This document shows, piece by piece, positions 45,201 through 53,036 of a stretch of 64,000 nucleotides of DNA; position 1 is the first letter of the stretch; the number at the start of each line of letters is the position of its first letter. The stretch lies in assembly GCA_964017185.1 (NCBI GenBank), contig OZ024884.1, positions 255,501 through 319,500 on the forward strand. The letters are read 5' to 3'. Source of the DNA: Rugalucina vietnamica (lineage: Eukaryota > Mollusca > Bivalvia > Lucinida > Lucinidae). The notes under the pieces were generated by a model that saw only the letters and a program-made list of their open reading frames with translations, searched no databases and was not told the DNA's origin. Both the position numbers and the translations under genes were made by a program.

Positions 45201-46752
45201 ACAGGCAGCTGATTTCTGACGGAAAACATGTGACAGCGGTCTGCGATTAGCTCGCCTTTTCTATAATCTCCCAACCTGAACAAATGGACTAGCCGACCCC
45301 GCCCAGATATGAATAATAAATTTGCCGCCTATACAGTAAACTATTTGCCAAATAATATATACACTGAATATATTTATTTGGTTCGGCTATTGACCTGTGC
45401 GATCTTCTTTTGGGAACCAGATACCGATTTCTGTAGTCATATAAACACTGGTCTATTTATGGTCATGGAAATCATTAGGAAAACATGTCCATGTAATGTA
45501 AACCCACTCGAACCCCCACTTTTATATAGCAAAACTGGGGTACGCAGGGGTATACCTATTTTTCTTATTTTTGCTCCAAAACATAAATTGTGGGTGCTCG
45601 TTAGAACCGCCTCGCCGAGGCAGTTCTAACGTGTACCCACAATCTATGTTTTGAGCAAAAATAAGAAAAATATCAAAAATGTTCAGCTAATTTTTTTTAA
45701 TTTCTAAAGCTCAAAAATCTCTGTTGATTGCATGGGCAAGTTTTCGTAATGTTATGGTTATGGAAATGAATACCAGATTTCCTGCTCATAAGTTTGAAAC
45801 AAATAACGATAAAAGCAGTTATAATTCGGCAAATAGGTCACTGTATAGGCGGCAACTTTAATATTCATATCTGGGCGTGGTCGGCTAGTCCATCGGTTCA
45901 AGTAGGGAGATTATAGAAAAGTCAAACTCAGTCAGCCTGGACCGCTTTCACATATTTACCGTGAGAAATCAGCTACCTGTATTTTGACCAATCCAGTGAA
46001 TTAGACAAACTCGTATTTCATTCTTATTTTCTAACGGAAAACATGTGAGTTGAATCTTTTAACTGTATACCTTTAGTCTTTTACTAAGTCAAAAGTAGAT
46101 CATACCCAGTAACGTATTCATGAGGTAACGCCCATACAGTGACCTATTTGCCGAATTATACATGTACGGTAATATAACAATAATCACATGTGTGATCAAA
46201 GGGGAAAATGAACATCGCATATACATCCGATGTGACAGAAATGCGTGCGTTGTTTTTTTAGGTGAGGTTAAGGCCCTGTAAAATCGATTTAAATCTCCAG
46301 TAATTTTATATTACTAGTCGCTCCAATGCGATACTTCTGTTGTGGTTCTTTTTGTTTTGTGTTTCGCAGTCGAATTTTTGTGCTGTTTGAACCTTGTATA
46401 CGTTTTAATACTTTTAGTTACGTTCGCGTAACTGTGTTGCCGCCTATTGAGAAATATCTGCTCACTCAGCTTACGATATGTTTTCTAAGTATAAATACCT
46501 TATTGTCAATTTAGCTTTTCCCACCTCGGTTTTAGAGTGAGATTTTCATTTCTATTTGCGCCTTTTCTTGACCATTGCCTACTTGTACCTTCTTTTTAAT
46601 TTCAGCACACACTCACTGGAAAAGTAGGCAACTTGGTGATGACAATAGAGGAGAAAAGCGACAGTACTGTTCTAACATTACGCCAAGTCCAAGGCAGTCT
46701 AGCTTCCAATTCAAACCCAGACCTGGATTATATTGTAGTGTATCGTCATTAG
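39760..46752 (+). CDS. Gene B: paralogue of gene A (39760-39874, 43831-43976, 46606-46752)
   Basis: Spliced length 408 bases and 135 residues, exactly as gene A. The N-terminus (MALRRVLLSIMFISMYPAAE) reads as a signal peptide with a plausible cleavage after YPAA. The mature chain shows TDGYNKVYVKPGG, one cysteine (KC), DFYSVSP, G-x-VGNL, LTLRQ and LDYIVVYRH. Intron 1 is phase 1 and intron 2 is phase 0. Genes A and B lie 21-28 kb apart in the same orientation, which suggests tandem duplication. Polyadenylation signals AATAAA at 46806 and 46824 follow the stop. The introns are filled with MITE families B and E, a foldback element and family C. Function not recognised; a secreted effector or defence role would be a guess. 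Confidence 0.87.
39903..40083 (+). repeat. Family A terminal fragment in gene B intron 1
   Basis: From TTTTAGTTAAGTTTAGGTAA to TACTTGTACCTTT, starting about 29 bp after the exon 1 donor. Confidence 0.85.
40122..40235. repeat. Near-perfect 114-bp palindrome
   Basis: Arms of about 52 bp (TGTCAGGTATGGATAGACAA outward; GTTTGGCATCAC inward) around the loop GAGACTCGCC. The following 200 bp include GACGTCATCGTGACG, reminiscent of the body of the palindrome-tailed repeat. Such arms would extrude as a cruciform or give dsRNA if transcribed from gene B intron 1. Confidence 0.92.
40236..41186. other. Gene B intron 1, unassigned
   Basis: No ORF or terminal repeats recognised. TATGTAAAATG-type short repeats appear near 41140. 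Confidence 0.4.
41187..41728 (+). mobile_element. Two tandem copies of MITE family B
   Basis: Copy one (41187-41405) and copy two (41469-41728) share the flanking AAATGTATGTAAAATGTG block, so the pair arose by local duplication of a MITE plus flank. Each contains GAACCGCCTCGGCGAGGCGG or a one-base variant. The right end of copy two (GGGTATGTTTTCGTAATG) lies at 43040-43057, displaced by the next element. Confidence 0.85.
41758..43026. mobile_element. 1.27-kb element with TATACCCCCGGC ends and internal tandem repeats
   Basis: Inverted 12-bp termini TATACCCCCGGC / GCCGGGGGTATA. Inside: a doubled block of about 118 bp (41775-42002), a 32-A run (42180-42211), four units of about 150-185 bp each beginning CCTAGATTTTGACCTCTAG (near 42224, 42374, 42550, 42735), and a GAAC/GGAC microsatellite (42930-42985). 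Elements with short inverted ends and central tandem repeats (pearl-like) are described in bivalves. It is inserted in the second MITE B copy. Non-coding. Confidence 0.75.
43201..43436. mobile_element. MITE family E
   Basis: Ends TGAGCCGTCCCGTGG and, reversed, TGAGCCGCCTCGTGGG. The inner palindrome is around GCGCTGATCAGCTTCGCGG. In gene B intron 1. Confidence 0.88.
43831..43976 (+). CDS. Gene B exon 2
   Basis: 146 bp between acceptor CTCTTAG (ending 43830) and donor GGG|GTATGC. Encodes 48 residues after the split Gly codon: AKQIYTDGYNKVYVKPGG, KC, DFYSVSPKKV. The ORF that extends 5' into the pyrimidine tract (MFLSVVLLLG) only looks like a signal peptide; the exon 1/phase evidence shows it is intronic. 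Confidence 0.9.
44048..44272. mobile_element. MITE family E, left end truncated
   Basis: Left CGTGGGAAAACCAACAATGT, right CCCATGAGGCGGCTCA. Starts about 70 bp after exon 2 of gene B. Confidence 0.82.
44316..45066 (+). repeat. Two family C copies
   Basis: Copies at 44316-44705 and 44716-45066, each with GCTATTACTGCAGCTG, TGCCGTGT(A/G)GCGGCCC and a terminal AGGATCTCAGTTT. A T-run variant (44693-44717) joins them. Confidence 0.8.
45475..45751 (+). mobile_element. MITE family B
   Basis: Left AGGAAAACATGTCCATGTAA, core GAACCGCCTCGCCGAGGC, right TTGCATGGGCAAGTTTTCG. Sits in the centre of the foldback element. Confidence 0.9.
46255..46592 (+). repeat. Family A copy next to gene B exon 3
   Basis: From TTAGGTGAGGTTAAGGCCCT to TTGCCTACTTGTACCTT, ending about 13 bp before the exon 3 acceptor AG. 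More diverged than other A copies. Confidence 0.85.
46606..46752 (+). CDS. Gene B exon 3 and stop
   Basis: After TTTTTAATTTCAG (ending 46605), 48 codons and TAG (46750-46752). Alignment with gene A exon 3 is gap-free. The encoded end includes GKVGNL, TVLTLRQ and LDYIVVYRH. Confidence 0.9.
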   Translation, partial: HTLTGKVGNLVMTIEEKSDSTVLTLRQVQGSLASNSNPDLDYIVVYRH

Positions 46753-46805
46753 CTTCGACATGGAGGCGAACGATGTTAAGAAGTTTTCTAAACACATATA
46801 TGACG

Positions 46806-46811
46806 AATAAA
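46806..46811 (+). terminator. Candidate polyadenylation signal of gene B
   Basis: AATAAA 54 bp after the stop codon; a second AATAAA starts at 46824. Confidence 0.5.
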
Positions 46812-46852
46812 CTTTCCTATTTCAATAAATTGGATGATCCAACTGTTATTTT

Positions 46853-47490
46853 TAGGGGCATCAGGAGTGATTTTGATTTTTTATTCCATTTTTTTTTTTC
46901 GATGAAATTTCTCTAAGCTAACAGAAAAGCCCCAGATGCACAGGGGTTTAGGTCCGTCAAAGTGCGGGATGATTCTTTATGATACCAGCTACTGATTCTT
47001 TATGATAGCGTTACAGATTCTTTAGATTCTCTTAGCTTATCTATTGGTAGGTGATGAGAAACCGGCGCTTCGAAGGTTTTTGATGTCTGAAATGACCTTT
47101 TTGGCACACATACTTAGTATATATGAGCTGAAAAGTGTTCTCGGTCAATTTTAGCGGTAGGAGTTTACAGGTTGAATGTTAATGGGTGATTAAATCCTTA
47201 AACTGGTAAATAAAGCTAGGAAAATCGAAAGTGAATATCAAAATACATAACACATCAAAACATTTTATCAACAGTGTAGAAATGTAGCTAATTATCTATA
47301 AACTAACACTTGTCCATGCATGTAAATCTTCAAAGGAATTGTTTTTGCAGACTTCTGTTTTTTCAAGCATCAAAAGTATCATAAAGAATCTGTGACAAAA
47401 TTTTGTCACGGATTCCGTATGATACAAAATGATGGGTAATGGATTCTTTATGATATGTCACAGATTCTTTATGACAACATAGCCTACTAA
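46853..47490 (+). mobile_element. Family H: element with spaced ATTCTTTATGAT motifs
   Basis: It starts with part of a family D-like end (GGGGCATCAGGAGTGATTTT ... GCCCCAGATG), then shows seven copies of a 15-19-bp motif related to GTTACNGATTCTTTATGAT in both orientations (46970-47025 and 47378-47490). An inverse copy is at 61620-62245. Non-coding; clustered motifs look like transposase or host-factor binding sites. Confidence 0.7.
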
Positions 47491-47520
47491 CTACCACTCT
47501 TTTATCGAGATAAACTACCA

Positions 47521-47705
47521 ATTATGAGGCCCTCCCGGGGGTTTTGGGGATTCAGGGATTTGGGGAGAATGGTCATTTATTTTCAGGGATTTGGAGAGAA
47601 AGCATAACTTTTTGGGGTTTTAGGGAGCAGGTGGCTGAAGAAAAACATTTTAGGGAGCTGGGGAGAAAGTTCATTTTTCTTTCTGGGAGCAGGGGGCAAT
47701 ATTTA
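47521..47705 (+). repeat. G-rich degenerate repeat
   Basis: Repeated GGGATTTGGGGAGAA-like and TTAGGGAGC blocks with many G-triplets; could form quadruplexes on this strand. Confidence 0.6.
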
Positions 47706-47824
47706 ATGTCTCTGATCTACAAAGCAGGTTAGAACTATGCGGTTCGGTATACAAGTCATTATTTTATCAGTCACACTGAAATTTGAGCATTTATTTTCAA
47801 ATATTATGATATGGTTTGGTTAAG

Positions 47825-48002
47825 TTATGGCTAGACGTCCCTGTAAACAAGTTTTGAGTCATGTTGGGGCAAAGGGCCACCACTTCTTGTGTTTTAAACA
47901 ATACTATAGATTCATGAACACAACTTGCATGGTCGAGTTATGTCTAGAAACAAGGGCCTCCCGTATCGGAGTCCTATAGTCTACCCCTACGGCACTGCAC
48001 TT
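47825..48002 (-). mobile_element. Decayed tRNA-headed SINE
   Basis: The reversed head resembles the neighbouring SINE (CCGTATCGGAGTCCTATAGT; CTACCCCTACGGCACTGC), but the box B has degenerated. Confidence 0.5.
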
Positions 48003-48023
48003 CTTTTCTAAATGAAATGAAGT

Positions 48024-48221
48024 CAAATTGTATTGAGGCTTAATGCCCCAGTCAACAATGTTTCAGTCATGTCGGTATAGAGCCAATTCTTCCTGGTTTA
48101 ACCAGTACTGTAGGGAGTTAATGTGTTATGCTCAAGGTCACAACACGGTGACGCCTGTGGGGATTGAACCCAGGACCTCTCTATTTGGAGTCCGACACTC
48201 TACCACTACGCCACCGCGCTC
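48024..48221 (-). mobile_element. tRNA-headed SINE, minus strand
   Basis: On the minus strand the head reads GAGCGCGGTGGCGTAGTGGT (box A) and GGGTTCAATCCCC (box B), anticodon region CTCCAAA. The tail side reads GCATTAAGCCTCAATAC. The direct repeat TGAAATGAAGT at 48013-48023 and 48222-48232 is its target-site duplication. Confidence 0.88.
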
Positions 48222-48232
48222 TGAAATGAAGT

Positions 48233-48712
48233 TTGAATGCTGAAACAGACTGGACTGTGTCATGTGGGGTTGAGTTACCCACTTAAATAATATTCATTTG
48301 AAAATGGTATTTTCAATGAAAACCAGCCAGTTTTTCTAGTGATGATAGAGCACGTTTAATTCATTTGTAACTATCGTCTTTTTAGTTTTGCAGAAATTAA
48401 GTTATACGTAGGCCTACCTGCTATGTGATGTAGTGACTTATTGGCATGGTTTATTCAACCCGGCCCATCACATACCCCTGGATGATATATTAAGTCAATC
48501 AGAATTCTGTAAACACGTCACATAATTGTTTTCATTCCAATACAAATAAGAACTTGCTTCTACTTAACACGTGTAGGAGAACATTTTTTTAATAAAAAAC
48601 ATAGCTATTGGTATTACATTCGTTAGTGGCCTTGAATATTTGTGTTTCCTGAATTCATGTCTGGCAGTAAATGTTGCCTCTCTTAAGTGGCACCAAAAAG
48701 GAAAAAGAATGC
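48233..48712. other. Unassigned
   Basis: No feature supported. Confidence 0.4.
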
Positions 48713-48895
48713 AATGATGATGATGATTAGAGGAAATGGTGCAATCAGAAATTCCCACTCCAAAAACCAGTGTGAAAAAACTACATTGACAATAAGGTAC
48801 TTGTTATACTTAGATACATTTTGTAATCTGTGTATGCAGCTATTACCTACTAGGCAGTCACTCAGTTACCAAAAAAATGAAAACATACATAAGGT
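48713..48895 (-). repeat. Diverged family A terminal fragment
   Basis: The reversed strings TTCCCACTCCAAAAACC and GAAAACATACATAAGGTG place it in family A with many differences. Confidence 0.65.
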
Positions 48896-48997
48896 GACAT
48901 GACGAAGCGGTAAGATGGTTAGAAATGGGATCAATGCCCATCCTTGTTAGACCCAAAACAGAAAAAAATGTAAAATTGTATACACATGCATACTACA

Positions 48998-50128
48998 CGT
49001 CATTACACGTTACAGACGTATAGGTTATAACTTGAATGTTATGCGACAGTCTGCATGCTTAGATTTTACCCAATCATGGTTGATAGCTATGCTGCCTTCT
49101 TTAATTGCACGCCGGTGGGTATGGCGTCAGACTCTATGATGGCCCCGACTTAAAGCTATTCATTTTAGTTGGTTGGGGCCGGAGCTTCCAGTCTGTTGCT
49201 TGGCCCACCCGGGTCGAACTGGTGTTTTTCTTTCGCTCCGGAGTTAGTAAGTTATTCGGCGCCCAGGGATCTCCATCGTCGGGCAGCTTACTGAATCTGT
49301 TGAGTCCTCGTTTTTTATTCATCAGGGTGTTTATCATGATTTATCTGTTTGTCCTTGATGTTTCATTGACTAGTTAGAGTTTCATCACGAGGACCGAAGA
49401 ACTAACTAAATGTTATGAACCACTGCAGAAGCTGAGGGTGAGGTTAGGTACCTGTAAAATAAATTTTAGTCCCCCAGTTATTTATAACTGACCGTACCAA
49501 GGCAGTACTACTGTTGTGGTTCACACGTATCAAAGTTATTCCAATTACAAGTTTCATGTTGCATGGCTTTGTGGCCACCCGAATATAATTTGGCTGTTCA
49601 CTTACATGTAGCCCTCTGCATTTTACTTGTTCTGTCCAAGCTAGCACTGTGACCACCTAATACCTTCAATAGCTGCTCACCCTGCTTTCTGTTAATCATG
49701 TTAAACGATGGTATCTATGTTTAGTATTTTCTTAATATGAGTTTTCTTATTTCTTGTATATCACTGAACCACTGCAGAAGCTGAGGGTGAGGTTAGGTAC
49801 CTGTAAAACCGGTTGAAGTTTGCCAGTACTTTTATATTACTGATCATTCCAAGGTGATACTTCTGTGGTGGTTCTTTCGTTTTATGTCTTGGTGTTTAAA
49901 TTTTTTTTTGTGCCGTTGACGCCTTATGTGTGTTTTCATAATTTTAGTTAAGTTTAGGTAACTAAGTGGCCACCTATTGGGAAAATAGAGCTCTGCCCAT
50001 TCGGCTTACGATATGTTTTCATGGTATAAGTACCTGAATGTCAATTTAGTGTTTTCCCATCTCGGTTTTTTGGAGTGGGAATCTTTTTCTGATTGCGGCT
50101 TTTCCTGATCTTTGCCTACTTGTACCTA
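48998..50128 (+). repeat. Family A with RT-fragment segment and duplicated middle
   Basis: 48998-49290 matches the C-terminal part of the RT frame at 27880-28170 but is broken by indels. 49418-49530 and 49765-50127 are two successive starts of the CCACTGCAGAAGCTGAGGGT segment; the second is complete to CTACTTGTACCT. Confidence 0.82.
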
Positions 50129-50194
50129 CTTATAAGATTGTCGGTCTAACTGATTGAAGAAATCAAATTGATTTTATCAAAAATTTAAACCAGA

Positions 50195-50637
50195 GGACCA
50201 ATGGTCCTGTAAACGCTCACCTGAGATCTGCTGCATATACCAATAAACATGTTTGAATATTATGGTATTTAACTCCAGTGCAGGGGCAGATGAAGCCCTT
50301 GGGCTATTTCTTTTTTCAGAATAATCAATATTCTGTCCATTTGCCAATTTCCCCTTCAAATGACATTTTAACAGTTTTTCCCGTTCAAATGCATGGGCAT
50401 CCCATGTTGACATTGCAATAAACTGAGTCAAGATCATCACAGTGTCATGATTTATACACACATTGAATTATTTTAGCCATAAATGCTTTACGCCAAATCT
50501 CATGGAAATCTGTCTATTGGTTTCAGAGAAGAAGATGTTTGAAGGGTTTTTGCCATATATGAGCATGGCGGCCATCTTGGTCATGTGACCAATATTATTA
50601 ATATACACATAGGTTCCCCCATCCTATAGATGCTTCC
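50195..50637 (+). repeat. Family G repeat, left part
   Basis: Begins TGGTCCTGTAAACGCTCACC, contains GGCGGCCATCTTGGTCATGT and is interrupted at ATAGATGCTTC by a MITE B. G-like sequence resumes at 59620 (ACATAAAATTTGGCTTTAAT). Confidence 0.82.
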
Positions 50638-50890
50638 ATCAGGAAAACATGTCCGTGAAATGTGTACCCCCTCAAACCCCACTTTTATATAGCAAAACTG
50701 GGGTATGCAGGGGTATACCTATTTTTCTTATTTTTGCTCCAAAACATAGATTGTGGGTACTCGTTAGAACCGCCTCGCCGAGGCGGTTCTAACGTGTACC
50801 CACAATCTATGTTTTGAGCAAAAATAAAAAATATAAAAAAAATTCAGCTAAAAGACTTCAATTTTTAAAGCTAAAAAATTCTCTGTATAT
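50638..50890 (+). mobile_element. MITE family B, split by the LTR retrotransposon
   Basis: The left part ends CTCTGTATAT at 50890. The remaining end (ATATTGCATGGGCATGTTTT) lies at 59593-59619. Joining the two sides gives the usual MITE B sequence, so this is a clean interruption. Confidence 0.92.
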
Positions 50891-51299
50891 TGTAACGGCA
50901 CTGGCTATTTTCTGTAATTCTTATGGATACACCGTTATGTTAGAAGATTTTGTATTTTATTTGTTTACGAGTATCAAAATGGAACCTGAAACGAACCAGG
51001 GCCGAACCAAATATGTGCCAACTTCGCATCGGTTTTCCCAAGTAAATATGCGATGACATCGGTTATTGACGGTTAGAATAAATCAAGCATACTCTAAATA
51101 ATCTAAGCATACCGTTCTTATTCCGCTAAACTATGTTTTGTGGCTGTATTTTGCACCGATTCCCGTTCCAAATCTCGATTTCTCAGCTGTCATTCGCCGC
51201 ATTTTAGTCGTGTTGAACGTAGATATCCGAGTGTTCCGAACGTTATTTTGACGACAGCATTTCTGACGTCACAGCGCGAGGCACTTGTTTGGTCTTGGG

Positions 51300-51307
51300 T
51301 ATAAATA
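51300..51307 (+). promoter_or_regulatory. TATA box of the 5' LTR
   Basis: TATAAATA, the likely core promoter; transcription would start near 51330, giving a U3 of about 440 bp. Confidence 0.6.
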
Positions 51308-52713
51308 GGAAATCCTAGGCGCAGTACGGCAGTTGCGAATTGGCTGGCAACTCACGCTGAAGGGTCTCTCCCTAAAATGCTGAGGCTTCTGCGCCTGGAT
51401 CGTTGTTGATTCGCCATGGTGTACAAACTTACGAGTTTGTAGGCAGAATGTGTCAACAAAGGTGCCGATCTTGGTGCATGGAGTGCTCTCATTATGGGTG
51501 GGATCCAGGATGGAAACTCTAGCCTACTTCCTTTGTTATTTAGGTTTAAAATACATAGTTCTATAGGCGAACTTGGCACATGTTTACTAATGACTATTTC
51601 TTATCATAAAGTAGTCCCTATATTTAGATTATTTTCCATGCTAAGTGTTCAAAACGGTTGCGCCACGCTACACGCCTTGATCAGCCAAGTAAGGCGTAGA
51701 CTCTGGCGTAGACCCAGGCGTAGACTGAGGCGTAGACCCTGGCGTAGCATAAATGCATTGACAGTTTGGTTTGTTATAGTGACGTTCGCTTATCTGAAGC
51801 GTGTTGATGATGGTTTACAAACTGCCAATGGTATAAGCTACGAATTGTAAATACAATTCAGATTTCCGTGTTATGAGTCTGATGCATTAATTAGACGAAT
51901 TTAGCTTAGCCTAGCTTGGATAATTCTCCTTTTTAATACGAAAACTAAGATAACAAAACGAACACTTGATTTATTATTATTAAATTGCATCTCAGGTACA
52001 TGTTTAACGTATTAATTGACCTTTGTTAGAAACCATGTTCTTACGCCTGTTAAAGAATAATGCAACTTTGACTACGTCAACCTAGGAGATAACCCAGGCG
52101 CGCGTTGGTACGCGCCTGGCTGTATGAATGTTGGTTGGCGTTGCCTGTTGTTGGATAGGTATTTATATAGACAATTTAGCGTTCCCTATTCAGCCTACAT
52201 GTACGTCGGGGACATTCACCTTGGCAGATAAAGACAGTATGCCAACAGACTGTTGTGTTGGAAGTCTTACGTGCCAGAATGGACTCAATGATGACGTTAG
52301 ACTGAGTTGGTCGGATAGTGGTGATTTTCCCTACTTCGGCATTATAATACTGAACCTAAGAATTTGGTTACTGTCATCCTATAAAAGAATAAGTGTAAAG
52401 TTAAGTCTTTTCCGTATGAATGTTCACGAGAGTGTAATTGTATTGGAAGTAGACCTATCTGTATTCTGAGGCATAGTCTTGAATTATTACTCATTATTAA
52501 GAATTGTAGTTTTTACTGAATCATTTAGTATGATTACACATTTAGGACGCTGAGTTGTATGACTGCAATCGACAAGGTTAAGCCCATAAGCTAAGGAGTA
52601 ATAGACTAAGTTATACAACTTTCTTGACATATTTTGCAACTACACTCAAGTATCAAGTCAATTTGATTCATTTACTATATGACTGAAACTATATGTATAA
52701 TTGTACATCTAAG

Positions 52714-52719
52714 AATAAA
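52714..52719 (+). terminator. Polyadenylation signal in the LTR
   Basis: AATAAA; a second one at 52845. The copies at 59291 and 59422 in the 3' LTR would end the transcript. Confidence 0.45.
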
Positions 52720-53018
52720 TTTCTGTGTAATAAGGTTATTATGTGTAAAGAAAAGTTCACGGTGTATCCATAACACGTCAATCGTTAATTTTATTTGCTA
52801 CATGTCTTCATGATTCAACCATCTACTTGTTAAGGGAAATATGGAATAAATTAAGAAAACCGAAGAATGGCACGGTGTTATTTCACTCCCAAATAGCAGA
52901 GCTATCAGCCCAGGTCGGATCCACATAGAATTCCTAGTGAATTCAATTGTGACTGGTCACCTATCCTGACAACGATATAAAGAGAGTATACACTCGACCA
53001 GGTGGCTCCGTTGCAATT

Positions 53019-53036
53019 TGGTGTCAGAAGTGGGAT
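53019..53036 (+). other. Primer-binding site
   Basis: TGGTGTCAGAAGTGGGAT starts 3 bp after the 5' LTR. It is complementary to a tRNA 3' end including CCA and is a sequence typical of gypsy-type elements; tRNA-Leu is my best guess for the primer. Confidence 0.85.

Larger units (their letters stand above)
44275..46165. mobile_element. Long foldback element in gene B intron 2, itself interrupted twice
   Basis: The left arm (44275-44315 and 45068-45440) pairs with the right arm (45780-46165): for example ACAAATAGGTTACTGTATGG with CCATACAGTGACCTATTTG, and GCCCAGATATGAAT with ATTCATATCTGGGC. Arm identity is moderate. The left arm is broken by family C (44316-45066) and the centre by MITE B (45475-45751). 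Non-coding. Confidence 0.75.
50891..53015 (+). repeat. 5' LTR, 2,125 bp
   Basis: Contains a TATA box, a 12-bp tandem repeat (GGCGTAGACYCW, about 4.6 units, 51690-51750), a 9-bp-stem hairpin CCAGGCGCG/CGCGCCTGG (52094-52119) and AATAAA signals. ORFs of 113-118 codons exist in both LTRs and are unrecognised; they are likely incidental, although they are kept open in both copies because the copies are nearly identical. Confidence 0.95.

Noticed and set aside
51494..51850. 118-codon ORF in each LTR with arginine-rich repeat
   Set aside because: Identity between the two copies is just LTR identity; the Arg run comes from the 12-bp tandem repeat; no motif known.
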